64,000 nt of DNA. Origin: Ignavibacteria bacterium. Lineage in GTDB: Bacteria > Bacteroidota > Ignavibacteria > Ignavibacteriales > Ignavibacteriaceae. Below are positions 51,991 to 61,220 of this stretch, in pieces. The first letter of the stretch is position 1, and every line of letters begins with the position of its first letter. The notes below the pieces were generated by a model, which ran no database searches, was not told the DNA's origin, and saw only the letters and a program-made list of their open reading frames with translations. Location of the stretch: NCBI GenBank assembly GCA_030684555.1, contig JAUXVN010000043.1, positions 1-64,000 on the forward strand, read 5' to 3'. The position numbers and the translations under genes are program-made.

Positions 51991-54393
51991 ATGGCAGGTA
52001 GTATTCTACTAACTTTAGCGTTGGTGTTTAGCCTCTTCTCGATGATAATGTATTTTTTTACATTTAGAGGATCGAAAAACACTATAAATCTTGCGCGCAT
52101 TTCTTATCATGGAATGGCTATGCTTGTAATAGTAGCATCGGCATATCTATTGTATCTAATATTATCACATCAATATCAGTTTAAATATGTTTATAGTTAC
52201 AGCAACAGCGATCTTCCTCTTGGATTTTTAATCTCTACTTTCTGGGCCGGACAAGAAGGAAGTTTCATGCTTTGGTTGTTGTTGACTTCGATAATCGGAG
52301 TTTTTCTTCAATCATATACTTCAAAACGAGGCGACCTCGAACAGCGGGTAATGTCAGTTTTTGCTTTGGCAACAACATTTCTTTTGGCAATGGTTTCGCC
52401 GGTTCTTAAAAACCCTTTTGAATATATTTGGATTCATCCAATATTTCTTGATATAAAAAGTATAGCACCGGCTTTCCTAAACTTACCGTTTATTCAAAAT
52501 TTCTTATTCAGTGATCCATCAAGCGGACAAAATTTTGTTAAAATGAATACTGACTTATATTCAGCATTAACAACTGCAGGAATATCGGTTAACGATTTTA
52601 TTATTCACGGTAAAGGATTAAATCCGCTACTCCAAAATTTCTGGATGCAAATTCATCCTCCTATTTTGTTTATCGGTTTTTCTATGGCAACTGTTCCTTT
52701 CGCATTTGCTATCGCCGCTTTGATGAAAGACGATTATAAAGATTGGGTACGCCAATCCTTCCCTTGGGTTGCGGCAGGTGCCGGTATTCTTGGACTTGGA
52801 ATTATGCTTGGTGGTTACTGGGCTTATGGAATCCTTGGATGGGGTGGTTATTGGGCTTGGGATCCGGTTGAAAATTCAAGTCTTGTTCCATGGATTGTGA
52901 GTGTAGCCGCCATTCATACAATGCTTGTTCAAAGAAAAACTCAAGCAAAAGGAGATGGAATCGGTAAGTTTGCTAAAACGAATTTGATACTTTCAATAAT
53001 GGTCTATGTACTTGTTATTTACAGTACATTTTTGACAAGAAGCGGGATATTAGGCGATGCTTCCGTTCACTCTTTCGTTGATCCCGGAACTGTGGTTTAT
53101 CTCTTTTTAGTAATCTTCATCTCTACATTTATTTTATTAGGCGTTGGAATGATAGCCTTCAGATGGAAATCTCTTAATGAACAGAGTGATTATCAGGAGG
53201 GATTGCTATCGAGAGAGTTAGCATTATTTACCGCCTCAGTTGCACTTGGTGCCTCGGCAATAATTGTTTTGGTTGGAACGTCAGCTCCGATTTTCCATCA
53301 ATCAGTTGATACAGTTTTCTATAATGAAATGCATGTTCCGTTAGCAATAATAATCGGTCTATTAAATGGTCTTAGTCTACTATTAAAATGGAAACATACT
53401 GAGGGAAATGAGATAATAAAAAAATCACGTTTTTCAATTATTGCAACTGTTCTTTTTACTCTGTTAGTTGTTGTTTTTGGAGAAGTGCACAATATAATGA
53501 TGATTTTGTTAGCCTTCTCTGCTGCATTCACATTATTTGTTAATGGTGAAATTGCATATAAAATAATTCGCGGTAACAGAAAAATGCTTGGGGCATATAT
53601 AACTCACATGGCATTTGCGATATTTATTCTTGGTGTAATCGGTTCATCTGCATATAGTGAGCAAAAAGATATTAATCTTATTAAAGGTGAAACTCAGGAA
53701 CTTTTCGGTTATAAAATTAAATTTACCGGTTATCAGCCTTTTCAAAATGACAAAAAATATTATTTTAATATTGATGTTGAAGATGGTGGTAAAGAATATC
53801 AAATTAGACCTGTCATGTATGTTAGTGATTTTAACATGGGATTAATGAGAGAACCTGATATTCTTAATGGCTGGATTCGCGATTTCTATATTTCTCCTTC
53901 AGGTTATGAAGATGGTTCTCAGGCAGACGGAGGACATTCCGATGTTATCTCTCTCGGTGAAGGTGAAGTTGCTGATTTCCATGGCGCAAAAATAATGTAT
54001 AAGGAATTTACCAAACCCGACATGCAGGCAATGATGGCGGGTAACGATTTCAAAATGGGAGCTAATTTAGTTGTTGAAAAAGATGGTAAAACTTATCAAA
54101 CAGAATCATATATGCAGAGTGTAGGTGGTCAGATAAGTTATGTAGAAGCTGACATAAAAGAAATTGGAATCAAATTAGTTATTGGTAAAATTGACCCGAT
54201 GAGCCGTAAAGCGGAATTTACAGTAACTGAGGCTGAGGATGGTGTCAGCCATTCAGTTAAACCGGCGAAAGAAGTTCTCTCAGTTACAGCAAGCATCAAA
54301 CCGTTTGTAAATTTAGTATGGATTGGTGTTCTCGGTATGTTTGTTGGATTTGTTTTATCTACAATGAGACGATTGAAAGAATCAAGTCTCTAA
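51991..54393 (+). CDS. ccmF: Cytochrome c haem lyase subunit CcmF
   Basis: 800 residues, about 14-15 membrane helices, with the WWD domain WGGYWAWDPVENSSLVPW at about 280-297, conserved HPPILF and the GxGMxAFRW region. Longer than typical CcmF (~650) because of a periplasmic C-terminal domain of about 230 residues (after YSEQKDINLIKG) before the last helix. Attaches haem to apocytochromes. GGAGG site upstream of ATG 51991. Confidence 0.92.
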   Translation: MAGSILLTLALVFSLFSMIMYFFTFRGSKNTINLARISYHGMAMLVIVASAYLLYLILSHQYQFKYVYSYSNSDLPLGFLISTFWAGQEGSFMLWLLLTSIIGVFLQSYTSKRGDLEQRVMSVFALATTFLLAMVSPVLKNPFEYIWIHPIFLDIKSIAPAFLNLPFIQNFLFSDPSSGQNFVKMNTDLYSALTTAGISVNDFIIHGKGLNPLLQNFWMQIHPPILFIGFSMATVPFAFAIAALMKDDYKDWVRQSFPWVAAGAGILGLGIMLGGYWAYGILGWGGYWAWDPVENSSLVPWIVSVAAIHTMLVQRKTQAKGDGIGKFAKTNLILSIMVYVLVIYSTFLTRSGILGDASVHSFVDPGTVVYLFLVIFISTFILLGVGMIAFRWKSLNEQSDYQEGLLSRELALFTASVALGASAIIVLVGTSAPIFHQSVDTVFYNEMHVPLAIIIGLLNGLSLLLKWKHTEGNEIIKKSRFSIIATVLFTLLVVVFGEVHNIMMILLAFSAAFTLFVNGEIAYKIIRGNRKMLGAYITHMAFAIFILGVIGSSAYSEQKDINLIKGETQELFGYKIKFTGYQPFQNDKKYYFNIDVEDGGKEYQIRPVMYVSDFNMGLMREPDILNGWIRDFYISPSGYEDGSQADGGHSDVISLGEGEVADFHGAKIMYKEFTKPDMQAMMAGNDFKMGANLVVEKDGKTYQTESYMQSVGGQISYVEADIKEIGIKLVIGKIDPMSRKAEFTVTEAEDGVSHSVKPAKEVLSVTASIKPFVNLVWIGVLGMFVGFVLSTMRRLKESSL

Positions 54394-54421
54394 GAACGGT
54401 AACATGAATTGTTTATATAAA

Positions 54422-54444
54422 CCCGCAGTTATTGCGGGTTTTTT
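54422..54444 (+). terminator. Terminator of the ccm operon
   Basis: CCCGCA-GTTAT-TGCGGG followed by six T, 28 bases after ccmF. It ends the long unit that begins near 43708. Confidence 0.85.
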
Positions 54445-54520
54445 ATTTTCATCCTTAATTTGGTATTATATTTTTCACTATTTTTGGATGCAAATTTTAA
54501 TAAATAAAACAGAAATAGTT

Positions 54521-55138
54521 ATGTTTAGCAAACTGCTCCCTAAAGAAGAAAAATATTTTGATGATTTTAATGATATGATTGGAGTCTGTCAAAATATGGC
54601 TTCGATTACTCATGAATTATTTTCTAACACACTTTATGACCCCTTACTTTTACTAAAGCTTAAACCATTCGAAAATCGGGGAGATGAAATTTCTTTCCGT
54701 GTGGTTAAACGTCTTAACAAATCATTTATTACTCCCTTCGACAGGGAAGACATTTTTACACTGATAAAAAAACTTGACGATATTTGTGATATTTTGTTAG
54801 CCGCTGCGATACGTCTTGAGGTTTTTAACATCACCGAAAAAGTGCCGATGGCAGACGGCATTACTTCAATAATAGTTGCTCAAATAAAGGAACTCGAAAT
54901 CGCAATAACAGATTTGAGGAGTAAAGATTCAAAGTTTAACGAATGTAAAGCGGTAAAAGATTTAGAATCCGAAGCAGATAATCTTTATCGACAAGGGTTA
55001 ACATTTATTTTCAACGAAGAAAAAGATGTTTTAAAAGTTATCAAGTATAAAGAAATTCTTGATCTGTTAGAAAATGTATCTGATAAATGTCAGGCAGTAG
55101 CAAATGTAATAATCTCGATATTTTTAAAATCATCTTAA
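54521..55138 (+). CDS. PhoU-like DUF47 protein, partner of PiT transporter
   Basis: Start at ATG 54521; the upstream frame crosses the terminator. 205 residues, all-helical, DUF47 type (FSKLLPKEEKYFDDFN, NRGDEISFRVVKRLNKSFITPFDREDIF split here: DEISFRVVKRL, TPFDREDIF, LDDICDIL). These proteins modulate the PiT transporter encoded 4 bases downstream. Confidence 0.88.
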   Translation: MFSKLLPKEEKYFDDFNDMIGVCQNMASITHELFSNTLYDPLLLLKLKPFENRGDEISFRVVKRLNKSFITPFDREDIFTLIKKLDDICDILLAAAIRLEVFNITEKVPMADGITSIIVAQIKELEIAITDLRSKDSKFNECKAVKDLESEADNLYRQGLTFIFNEEKDVLKVIKYKEILDLLENVSDKCQAVANVIISIFLKSS

Positions 55139-55142
55139 TTCT

Positions 55143-56156
55143 ATGGATTACCAGATTTTTATTTTCCCTGTAATAATTATCACATTTGCCCTGATTTTTG
55201 ACTTTTATAACGGGATGAATGATGCCGCAAATGCAATAGCAACAGTTGTTTCAACCAAAGTTCTTACTCCTTTGCAAGCAGTTACTTTCGCAGCTTTTTT
55301 TAATTTTGTTGCTGCATTTCTTTTCCCTGCCGCTGTAGCATTAACAATCGGGAAAGGTTTAGTTGATGTAAGAATTGTGGATAACATTATGATAATGTCC
55401 GGGCTTATTGGTGCCATAGTAGTAACGGGAGGGGCAACTCATTTTGGTATGCCTATAAGTGCTTCACATGCAATTATCGGCGGTTATGTTGGTGCCGCAT
55501 TTACAAAAGCAGGACTTCCTGCAATTATTCTAAGTGGATTTGTTAAAATTTCCATCTTTATTTTCGTAGCACCACTTCTTGGATTTTTATTTGCATACAT
55601 TTTTTCGGTAATTACCCTTTGGGTTGTAAAAGATAAACAACCGAGAAAAGTAGACAAACAGTTTAGAAAACTTCAATTAGTTTCAGCAGCTGCATATAGT
55701 TTGAGTCATGGTTCAAATGATGCTCAGAAAACAATGGGAATTATCACTGCTATTTTAATTGCAAATCAATTCATACCGTCAGATATTTCTCGTCCCCCGT
55801 ATTGGGTAATTTTAGCGAGTCACTCTATGATAGCAATCGGTACACTTCTTGGCGGTTGGAAAGTTATTAAAACTTTGGGAATGAAAATGACAAAAATCAC
55901 TCCCTTTGGTGGATTTAGTGCTGAAACCTCTGCAGGTTTAACTATCATAACTGCAACAATTTTAGGAATTCCTGTTAGTACAACTCATACCATAACAGGA
56001 GCAATAATTGGCGTAGGGTCAATAAAGGGACTTTCTGCAGTTAGATGGGGTGTTGCTAAAAACATTTTGTGGGCATGGATATTAACCATTCCACTTTCAG
56101 GTTTTGCAGCAGCAGTTACCTACTTAATTTCTTCGTACATAGTTACGATAATATAA
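55143..56156 (+). CDS. PiT-family inorganic phosphate transporter
   Basis: 337 residues, about ten membrane helices, with the two PiT signatures: YNGMNDAANAIATVVST near the N-terminus and SHGSNDAQKTMG in the second half. Proton- or sodium-coupled phosphate (or metal-phosphate) uptake. Operon with the DUF47 gene. Confidence 0.92.
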   Translation: MDYQIFIFPVIIITFALIFDFYNGMNDAANAIATVVSTKVLTPLQAVTFAAFFNFVAAFLFPAAVALTIGKGLVDVRIVDNIMIMSGLIGAIVVTGGATHFGMPISASHAIIGGYVGAAFTKAGLPAIILSGFVKISIFIFVAPLLGFLFAYIFSVITLWVVKDKQPRKVDKQFRKLQLVSAAAYSLSHGSNDAQKTMGIITAILIANQFIPSDISRPPYWVILASHSMIAIGTLLGGWKVIKTLGMKMTKITPFGGFSAETSAGLTIITATILGIPVSTTHTITGAIIGVGSIKGLSAVRWGVAKNILWAWILTIPLSGFAAAVTYLISSYIVTII

Positions 56157-56191
56157 TTAAAAATAATTTTACATATTTTATTAGAATTCAA

Positions 56192-57586
56192 ATGAGATTA
56201 CAATTAATTAGTTTTTACCTGCTTGTCATTATTGGGGTAGCGTTCCCCAATAGTATAAATATAAAATCAATCGAAATAAATAAGAAAGAAGTTTCTGTTA
56301 ATGATTGGAAATCACTTTCTCTAACTGTTCAAGATGAAATTACTTTTTTTATTGATTTATCGATGATTGAAAATAGAGATGCAGTTCAATTCAAAGTTTA
56401 TCTTAATGCCTTACCTATTCCAAATGAAGTTGATGTTAACGGAGATGCCAGCGTTAGATTTAATTCTCTTACCGAAGATGTTTATATCTTTAAGGTAGTT
56501 GCTTATTTGAATAACGGAAATGAGATTGAAACTCCGGCAATCAAGTTTATAGTTACAGATAAACCAATCAACAAACCGGTGAGTGCTTCCGACTCGAATA
56601 ATTCAAATTACATCTACGTGTTTGGGGTTATTATTATCTTAATCTTTTTGGCTGTATGGTTTTTATTAAAAGCGCGTAAAGCAGATGTTAAAATTGCAAA
56701 CGTCAGAAATGAGAAAGATGAGGTAGATAAAAGAATATCTTCATTGTATAGCGAACTTAAAAAGGAAAAAGATGAGAACCACTTTTTACAAAAACAGATT
56801 CTTGACCTAAAATCAGACATCGAGAACCTAGAGAAATCAAATGAAGAACTTTTAGTCCAAAATGAACGATTAGAAAACAGTAAACAGCAATTAAGTGAAT
56901 TGCAGGCAGAAAAAGAAAAACTGTTTGCTATAACTTTACACGATATAAAAAATCCCGCATCAGCAATTAACGGTTATATAGATTTGCTAAATAGATATGA
57001 TTTTAATGCAATTGAACAACAGGATATTCTGCAATCATTAGCTGCAAGTTCGATGCAAATTATAAGTCTCTCGCAAAAAATGAGTCGTGTTTTAGTTGCA
57101 AAGAAAAAAGAAGAGGCAGATGAATTAAATTTAAACAGTGCTTCATTAAAAGTAATTATTGATCAAGTATGTAAGCGCAATTATGCTTATGCCAAGAATA
57201 AAAATGTTGAGTTAATTAATAATGCATCACTCCATACACCTGATATTAATGTTGATCCACTCAAAATCGATGAGGCTCTTGATAACTATGTAAGTAATGC
57301 AATTAAGTTTTCTCCTGAAAATGCAGTTGTTAAAGTAAGTTCTTATTTTAGTGAGAAAAAAGTTTTTGTGGAAGTTACAGATAATGGTCCCGGTTTAACT
57401 AAGTGGGATTCAGAAAATGCTTTTCAAAAAGGAAAAACATTAAGCGCTAAACCAACCGGTGGTGAATCAAGTACAGGTATGGGGCTCTGGATTGTTAAAC
57501 AAATTGTTGAACAACATGAAGGGGAAGTTTGGGTCAAAAGTAAAGTCGGTTATGGAGCCACTTTCGGATTCAATCTGCCAATCTAA
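56192..57586 (+). CDS. Sensor histidine kinase with periplasmic beta domain and coiled coil
   Basis: Start at ATG 56192, which begins a signal peptide; the longer frame overlaps the PiT gene. 464 residues: signal, ~110-residue periplasmic beta domain (SIEINKKEVSVNDW, Y_Y_Y-like), one membrane helix at about 140-160, a long coiled coil (175-245), HisKA with TLHDIKNPASAINGYIDLL and HATPase (DNYVSNAIKFSP, DNGPGL, GMGLWIVKQIVEQHEG). No response regulator is adjacent. It may sense an envelope signal. Confidence 0.85.
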   Translation: MRLQLISFYLLVIIGVAFPNSINIKSIEINKKEVSVNDWKSLSLTVQDEITFFIDLSMIENRDAVQFKVYLNALPIPNEVDVNGDASVRFNSLTEDVYIFKVVAYLNNGNEIETPAIKFIVTDKPINKPVSASDSNNSNYIYVFGVIIILIFLAVWFLLKARKADVKIANVRNEKDEVDKRISSLYSELKKEKDENHFLQKQILDLKSDIENLEKSNEELLVQNERLENSKQQLSELQAEKEKLFAITLHDIKNPASAINGYIDLLNRYDFNAIEQQDILQSLAASSMQIISLSQKMSRVLVAKKKEEADELNLNSASLKVIIDQVCKRNYAYAKNKNVELINNASLHTPDINVDPLKIDEALDNYVSNAIKFSPENAVVKVSSYFSEKKVFVEVTDNGPGLTKWDSENAFQKGKTLSAKPTGGESSTGMGLWIVKQIVEQHEGEVWVKSKVGYGATFGFNLPI

Positions 57587-57763
57587 CTCTTCAGAAAATA
57601 TTTAGAATAAGAAAGGGGAGTCACAGTCAAAAATTCCGGTATAAGGGATAACTAAAGTATTTATTAATAATTTTTGTGGAGTTACCCCATTAAAGCCAGA
57701 AAGAATTTTCGCTACGCACTTTGTGACTTTACGGTTATTTAAACAGCCAAGCAACGCTAAGTT

Positions 57764-58516
57764 TTATTTCAAACCCACTCTACGAGTTCTACTTTTAGGA
57801 TATTCATCCCATACCCGCCCTTCAAACAAACGACCGTTAACTTTCTTATTTCTCTTAACCTCATCAGCCCCCCAGGTTCCCCACTGCTTAAAGAAGAACG
57901 CCACTTTTTGTTCCTTACATTGTTGAAATATTCCATCAACCCATTCCTTTTTGATTGGTCTGGCTTGCCGTCCCGATTCTCCCCCGACAATAGCCCAATG
58001 AATACCGCCTAGATTAACTTCTCCAACATCACCTATTAACGGCTCGAATGAAATAAACCTGATATTCGTTTTAATTTTCCTCAAAGTAGAAATTCTTTTC
58101 TTGAATGTTGCGCTCTCAACACTTACCCCAAGCCAAACATTTTTCGGGGCTTCATTCTTAGAAAAATAGTCCAACATATTTTTATCTCTTTTAGTAAGAA
58201 TTTGATAAATATGATGCGGAGTTTTTCTTATAACATCAAATACCATATCAAGATATTCATATGGCATCTCCTCATGAAATAAGTCGCTCATTGAATTAAC
58301 AAAAAACTTAGTCGGCTTTTTAATTTTTAGTGGCTCTTCAAGTCGGTGTGGTAAAATCTTAAACAGAAATCCATCCTTATAATCAGCAGTCCCCATTGCC
58401 TTTAACCGTCTCGCAAAGCTTTCCGCATAACAAAATTTACATCCCGAGGAAACTTTGTCACACCCGATACTCGGATTCCAAACTTTTTCTGTCCACTCTA
58501 TTTTTGATTGTTTCAT
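57764..58516 (-). CDS. Phage Gp37/Gp68-family protein (DUF5131)
   Basis: 250 residues beginning IEWTEKVWNPSIGCDKVSSGCKFCYAE (quoted in parts: WNPSIGC and SGCKFCYAE), with the family's C-x6-C-x2-C cluster at C19, C26, C29 and the later WLGVSVES and WAIVGGESG blocks. The Cys pattern suggests an iron-sulphur cluster and a radical-SAM-like barrel. Often found with three-Cys-motif partner (TcmP) genes in accessory islands; here the neighbour is a DUF3800 gene and a small RNA. Function unknown. Confidence 0.85.
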   Translation of the reverse strand: MKQSKIEWTEKVWNPSIGCDKVSSGCKFCYAESFARRLKAMGTADYKDGFLFKILPHRLEEPLKIKKPTKFFVNSMSDLFHEEMPYEYLDMVFDVIRKTPHHIYQILTKRDKNMLDYFSKNEAPKNVWLGVSVESATFKKRISTLRKIKTNIRFISFEPLIGDVGEVNLGGIHWAIVGGESGRQARPIKKEWVDGIFQQCKEQKVAFFFKQWGTWGADEVKRNKKVNGRLFEGRVWDEYPKSRTRRVGLK

Positions 58517-58524
58517 TTAGAATA

Positions 58525-58555
58525 TTTGATTTGTAAAGTAATTTATTTATTTTTG
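58525..58555 (+). promoter_or_regulatory. Promoter of small RNA A
   Basis: TTTG (58525-58528), exactly 19 bases, TATTTTTG (58548-58555): perfect Bacteroidota consensus on the plus strand, reading into the hairpin-rich segment that follows. Confidence 0.6.
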
Positions 58556-58560
58556 TAACA

Positions 58561-58624
58561 ATCCAGTTCATCTGGAGGTGGAAGGACGCATGTGCCTTTG
58601 CCCCGAGCAATCGGGGTTTTTCTT
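58561..58624 (+). ncRNA. Candidate small RNA A (DUF3800-associated)
   Basis: About 62-64 nt from the predicted start to the T-tract. Three consecutive hairpins: TCCAG/CTGGA (58562-58576), AAGGAC-GCAT-GT(G)CCTT (58582-58598), and the terminator CCCCGA-GCAA-TCGGGG (58601-58616) with a GNRA-type loop and TTTTTCTTTTT after it. The T-tract enters the stop codon of the convergent DUF3800 gene. No open frame. Several RNA motifs named after DUF3800 have been described by comparative genomics; I cannot tell which, if any, this is. Confidence 0.6.
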
Positions 58625-58625
58625 T

Positions 58626-59408
58626 TTATGGAAGTAATTTTATTCCATATCCTTCAATCCCGTTTTTCCCTCTATAATATTTTTTTTCTATCACATCAAT
58701 TATTTTGTCACCGAAAGCGAACTCAATTCCAACATTGATTCCATACTTTCGAAACATGAATCTTCTTGAAGGATGAGCGACTAAATCAGTTAATTGCAAG
58801 CACGCGATGTTTAACATTTTCGGTTTTACTTTTAACTCACAACTTGTCAAACGCTTCTTTAATCTTTCTGTTTCAATAAATTGTGTTCCGGTTTGGTATA
58901 TTCTTGAATATGACTTCTTTAAGCGTATGTCTTCTTTCCCACCCCTTGATTCTATCATTACATCACCAACCGAATCGACCGATTCAAGGAAGAAAAAAAA
59001 TCTTTCGATGATTATTTCCATACAGTAATGATATGGATCATACTTCCATGTTTGATATTTAGTCTTATGCTCCATTTTATCAACTAAAACCGAGACGACT
59101 ACATACTTCAAATCAGTCAATAACTTTAGTAGTTGCGAGTTAAACTCATCTTCAATTTTGGGGTCTTTTAATGCACCGAACGGAAACTTTTTATTTACTA
59201 ATTCTTTTCTGTGGAGTATTACCGGTTCGTCAGGATGATAAGGGAAGTACTTCTGTTTCAAATTTTCTAGTGATGGATTTACAATTTCTTTCACATAATT
59301 TAATTCAAATATCAATCCTGTTAAACTCAAATACCGGTGGTTTGGGTTAACGGAACTATTCAAATCATTGTTCCCGACTTCATCAATGTAAATTCGATAT
59401 TTATTCAT
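58626..59408 (-). CDS. DUF3800-family protein (A)
   Basis: 260 residues with the family's N-terminal strand and acidic pair YIDEVGNND and the C-terminal block ACLQLTDLVAHPSRRF, in which the Asp aligns with the conserved LQ..D motif. The DEsGd/LQ..D arrangement suggests a metal-dependent RNase-H-like nuclease fold, though activity is unproven. Intact, unlike copy B. Its stop codon abuts small RNA A on the opposite strand; the phage-like Gp37/68 gene follows 109 bases on. Confidence 0.85.
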   Translation of the reverse strand: MNKYRIYIDEVGNNDLNSSVNPNHRYLSLTGLIFELNYVKEIVNPSLENLKQKYFPYHPDEPVILHRKELVNKKFPFGALKDPKIEDEFNSQLLKLLTDLKYVVVSVLVDKMEHKTKYQTWKYDPYHYCMEIIIERFFFFLESVDSVGDVMIESRGGKEDIRLKKSYSRIYQTGTQFIETERLKKRLTSCELKVKPKMLNIACLQLTDLVAHPSRRFMFRKYGINVGIEFAFGDKIIDVIEKKYYRGKNGIEGYGIKLLP

Positions 59409-59562
59409 TTTAATTAAAACTATTAGTTTATGGAAAGTTCATATTGCTTTTCAAAGCATAAAATTTTTTATTTATCGTTTTCAGCAAATTCATTTTGTCT
59501 TCCTTTACGCCCTATGCACCTCTGCGAGAAATTGTTTTTATCGTTAAGTAATTGCAATAAAG

Positions 59563-59669
59563 TTAAGGGTAACTCTAAAAACTTTATTTAGCTCTCTTCG
59601 AAAATCCGGTTTGGCAGCATATACCTGTTATCCGCTAGTCTACGGATTAGTTTTTAGAGGAGCCCTTAA
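59563..59669. mobile_element. 107-bp MITE-like element
   Basis: Terminal inverted repeats of 21 bp, TTAAGGGTAACTCTAAAAACT at 59563-59583 against 59649-59669 with three mismatches. No coding capacity. Ends lie 10 bases from the corA stop codon. The outer TTAA may be part of a target duplication. Confidence 0.6.
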
Positions 59670-59678
59670 GTAACCAAC

Positions 59679-60566
59679 TCACATAATCTTTTTTCTTTTA
59701 AACCAAATAAAAATTGTAAGTGCAACAGATACCATAACTCCTAAAATTATAAAGTAACCACTTTTCCATTCCAATTCAGGCATAAACTCAAAGTTCATTC
59801 CATAGATTCCCGCTATGAATGTCAAAGGCAAAAAGAAAGCTGAAAATATTGTTAATAGTTTCATCACTTCATTACTTCTTTGAGCGGTAACAGAAATGTA
59901 AGAGTTTAAGATTGTTGTTGCATCCTCCAATACTTCATCATAATGTAATAGAAACCTTATAGTTGTTTCTCTCAAGTCCTGTAAAGTCGAATTCAGTTCG
60001 GGTTTTACAGTGATAAGATTTAATACGTTTTGGGTTAAGTGTAATATCTTTTTGGAGATCCTGGCTTTTGATTTTTGATAATAGAGTGATTCAATTGAAA
60101 TCGATCCACCACTTTTAAGGAAAATCTCTCCTTCGAATTTATCCATCTTATCGCTTTGAAACTGCAGTGGTTCTTCAAATGTTAAAAGCATACTATTAAT
60201 GATACTCAACATTACTGATTCGCTGCTGTTAAACTCACCTGTCAGATTTTTTAAGAAGTCGAAAGATGCTCTATGGATAGTAATAAGTCTCTCTTCATTT
60301 ATAAAAAAAGCAATTTTATTTGAAAGCTCTCCTATAGTTGTAACATTGTCGGTTAAGTTGGCGGAATAAGCTCTTAAAATTATAAACGTATAATTATTTA
60401 CATTTTCAATTTTAGGTAAATGTCCATATTGTAAAGTATCGATAATCAGATTAATATCGATATTAAACGGTTCGATAACAGTATGTAATTCTTCTTTGTC
60501 CGGATTTTCAAGATCAATCCATTCAAAATTGCTATAAGTTTTAACTACTTTGCTCATATTCACCAA
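59679..60566 (-). CDS. corA: CorA-family magnesium/divalent cation transporter
   Basis: 295 residues: acidic N-terminal domain (FEWIDLENPDKEEL), long helix and two C-terminal membrane helices joined by the GMN motif (IYGMNFEFMPEL), ending in the basic tail WFKRKKIM. Mg2+ (or Co/Ni) channel. An earlier ATG three codons upstream (MVNMSKV) is used in the listed start; MSKV is equally possible. Confidence 0.9.
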   Translation of the reverse strand: MVNMSKVVKTYSNFEWIDLENPDKEELHTVIEPFNIDINLIIDTLQYGHLPKIENVNNYTFIILRAYSANLTDNVTTIGELSNKIAFFINEERLITIHRASFDFLKNLTGEFNSSESVMLSIINSMLLTFEEPLQFQSDKMDKFEGEIFLKSGGSISIESLYYQKSKARISKKILHLTQNVLNLITVKPELNSTLQDLRETTIRFLLHYDEVLEDATTILNSYISVTAQRSNEVMKLLTIFSAFFLPLTFIAGIYGMNFEFMPELEWKSGYFIILGVMVSVALTIFIWFKRKKIM

Positions 60567-60664
60567 AAGGTTTTATTGTTCGATTTAGAAATAGCGACTC
60601 TATAATTCTTCTCGTAATATTGTGAAAAATTTACTTCCTCATTTGGTTTTGCATTTGAGATGTT

Positions 60665-61105
60665 CTAATTCTTCTTAAACTCCAAATATTTATCTCCACA
60701 ATCAAGGAAGTAGTGGAAGTTATTCATTGTGTTACCGGTATTCTGGATTGTGATAGAGTTATCCTTATACTGTCCCATAACGGTTTTGGGCGGAGTATTT
60801 CCGATAGGACCATCGAAAGTTACATAATAAATATCCTCTTCAACATGAACAATTGCAATTCCTTCCAAATCAAGATGTTCGCCTTTAAAGTAATACTTTA
60901 AAAGACCATTTTCCTTTACTATGGTAAGTGCAATATTGCATCCCAACTCGGGTAATTGATAATAACCGGTAACATCGGGCATATCAGTTTTTGAATTTTG
61001 CAAATTGATGTCTTGCTCTTTGCTTGAGTCATTATTATTGTCCGCATTTTTACATGAAAAGCCTAAAGTAACCATCAGAATAACTATAAAAAACTTCCGG
61101 TACAT
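60665..61105 (-). CDS. Hypothetical lipoprotein
   Basis: 146 residues, lipobox GFSC after MYRKFFIVILMVTL, Asn/Asp-rich linker, then a small beta-rich domain (VTGYYQLPELGCNIALTI, YYFKGEHLDLEG, FHYFLDCG) with two conserved-looking cysteines that could form a disulphide. No known family. Own transcription unit. Confidence 0.55.
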   Translation of the reverse strand: MYRKFFIVILMVTLGFSCKNADNNNDSSKEQDINLQNSKTDMPDVTGYYQLPELGCNIALTIVKENGLLKYYFKGEHLDLEGIAIVHVEEDIYYVTFDGPIGNTPPKTVMGQYKDNSITIQNTGNTMNNFHYFLDCGDKYLEFKKN

Positions 61106-61220
61106 TTTCTTTATCCCTAATATTAAATAATGAAACTAAACTTAATTAAATGTTATAGTACGACAAAAATAAATTCAGAGAATTCAATCGACTCAATATT
61201 CCCATTTGTTAAATGATATT

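Noticed and set aside
57587-57763. Third small RNA or MITE between the sensor kinase and the Gp37/68 gene
   Set aside because: A GGGGA/ACCCC pair can be drawn, but the arms do not extend and no promoter or T-tract is present.
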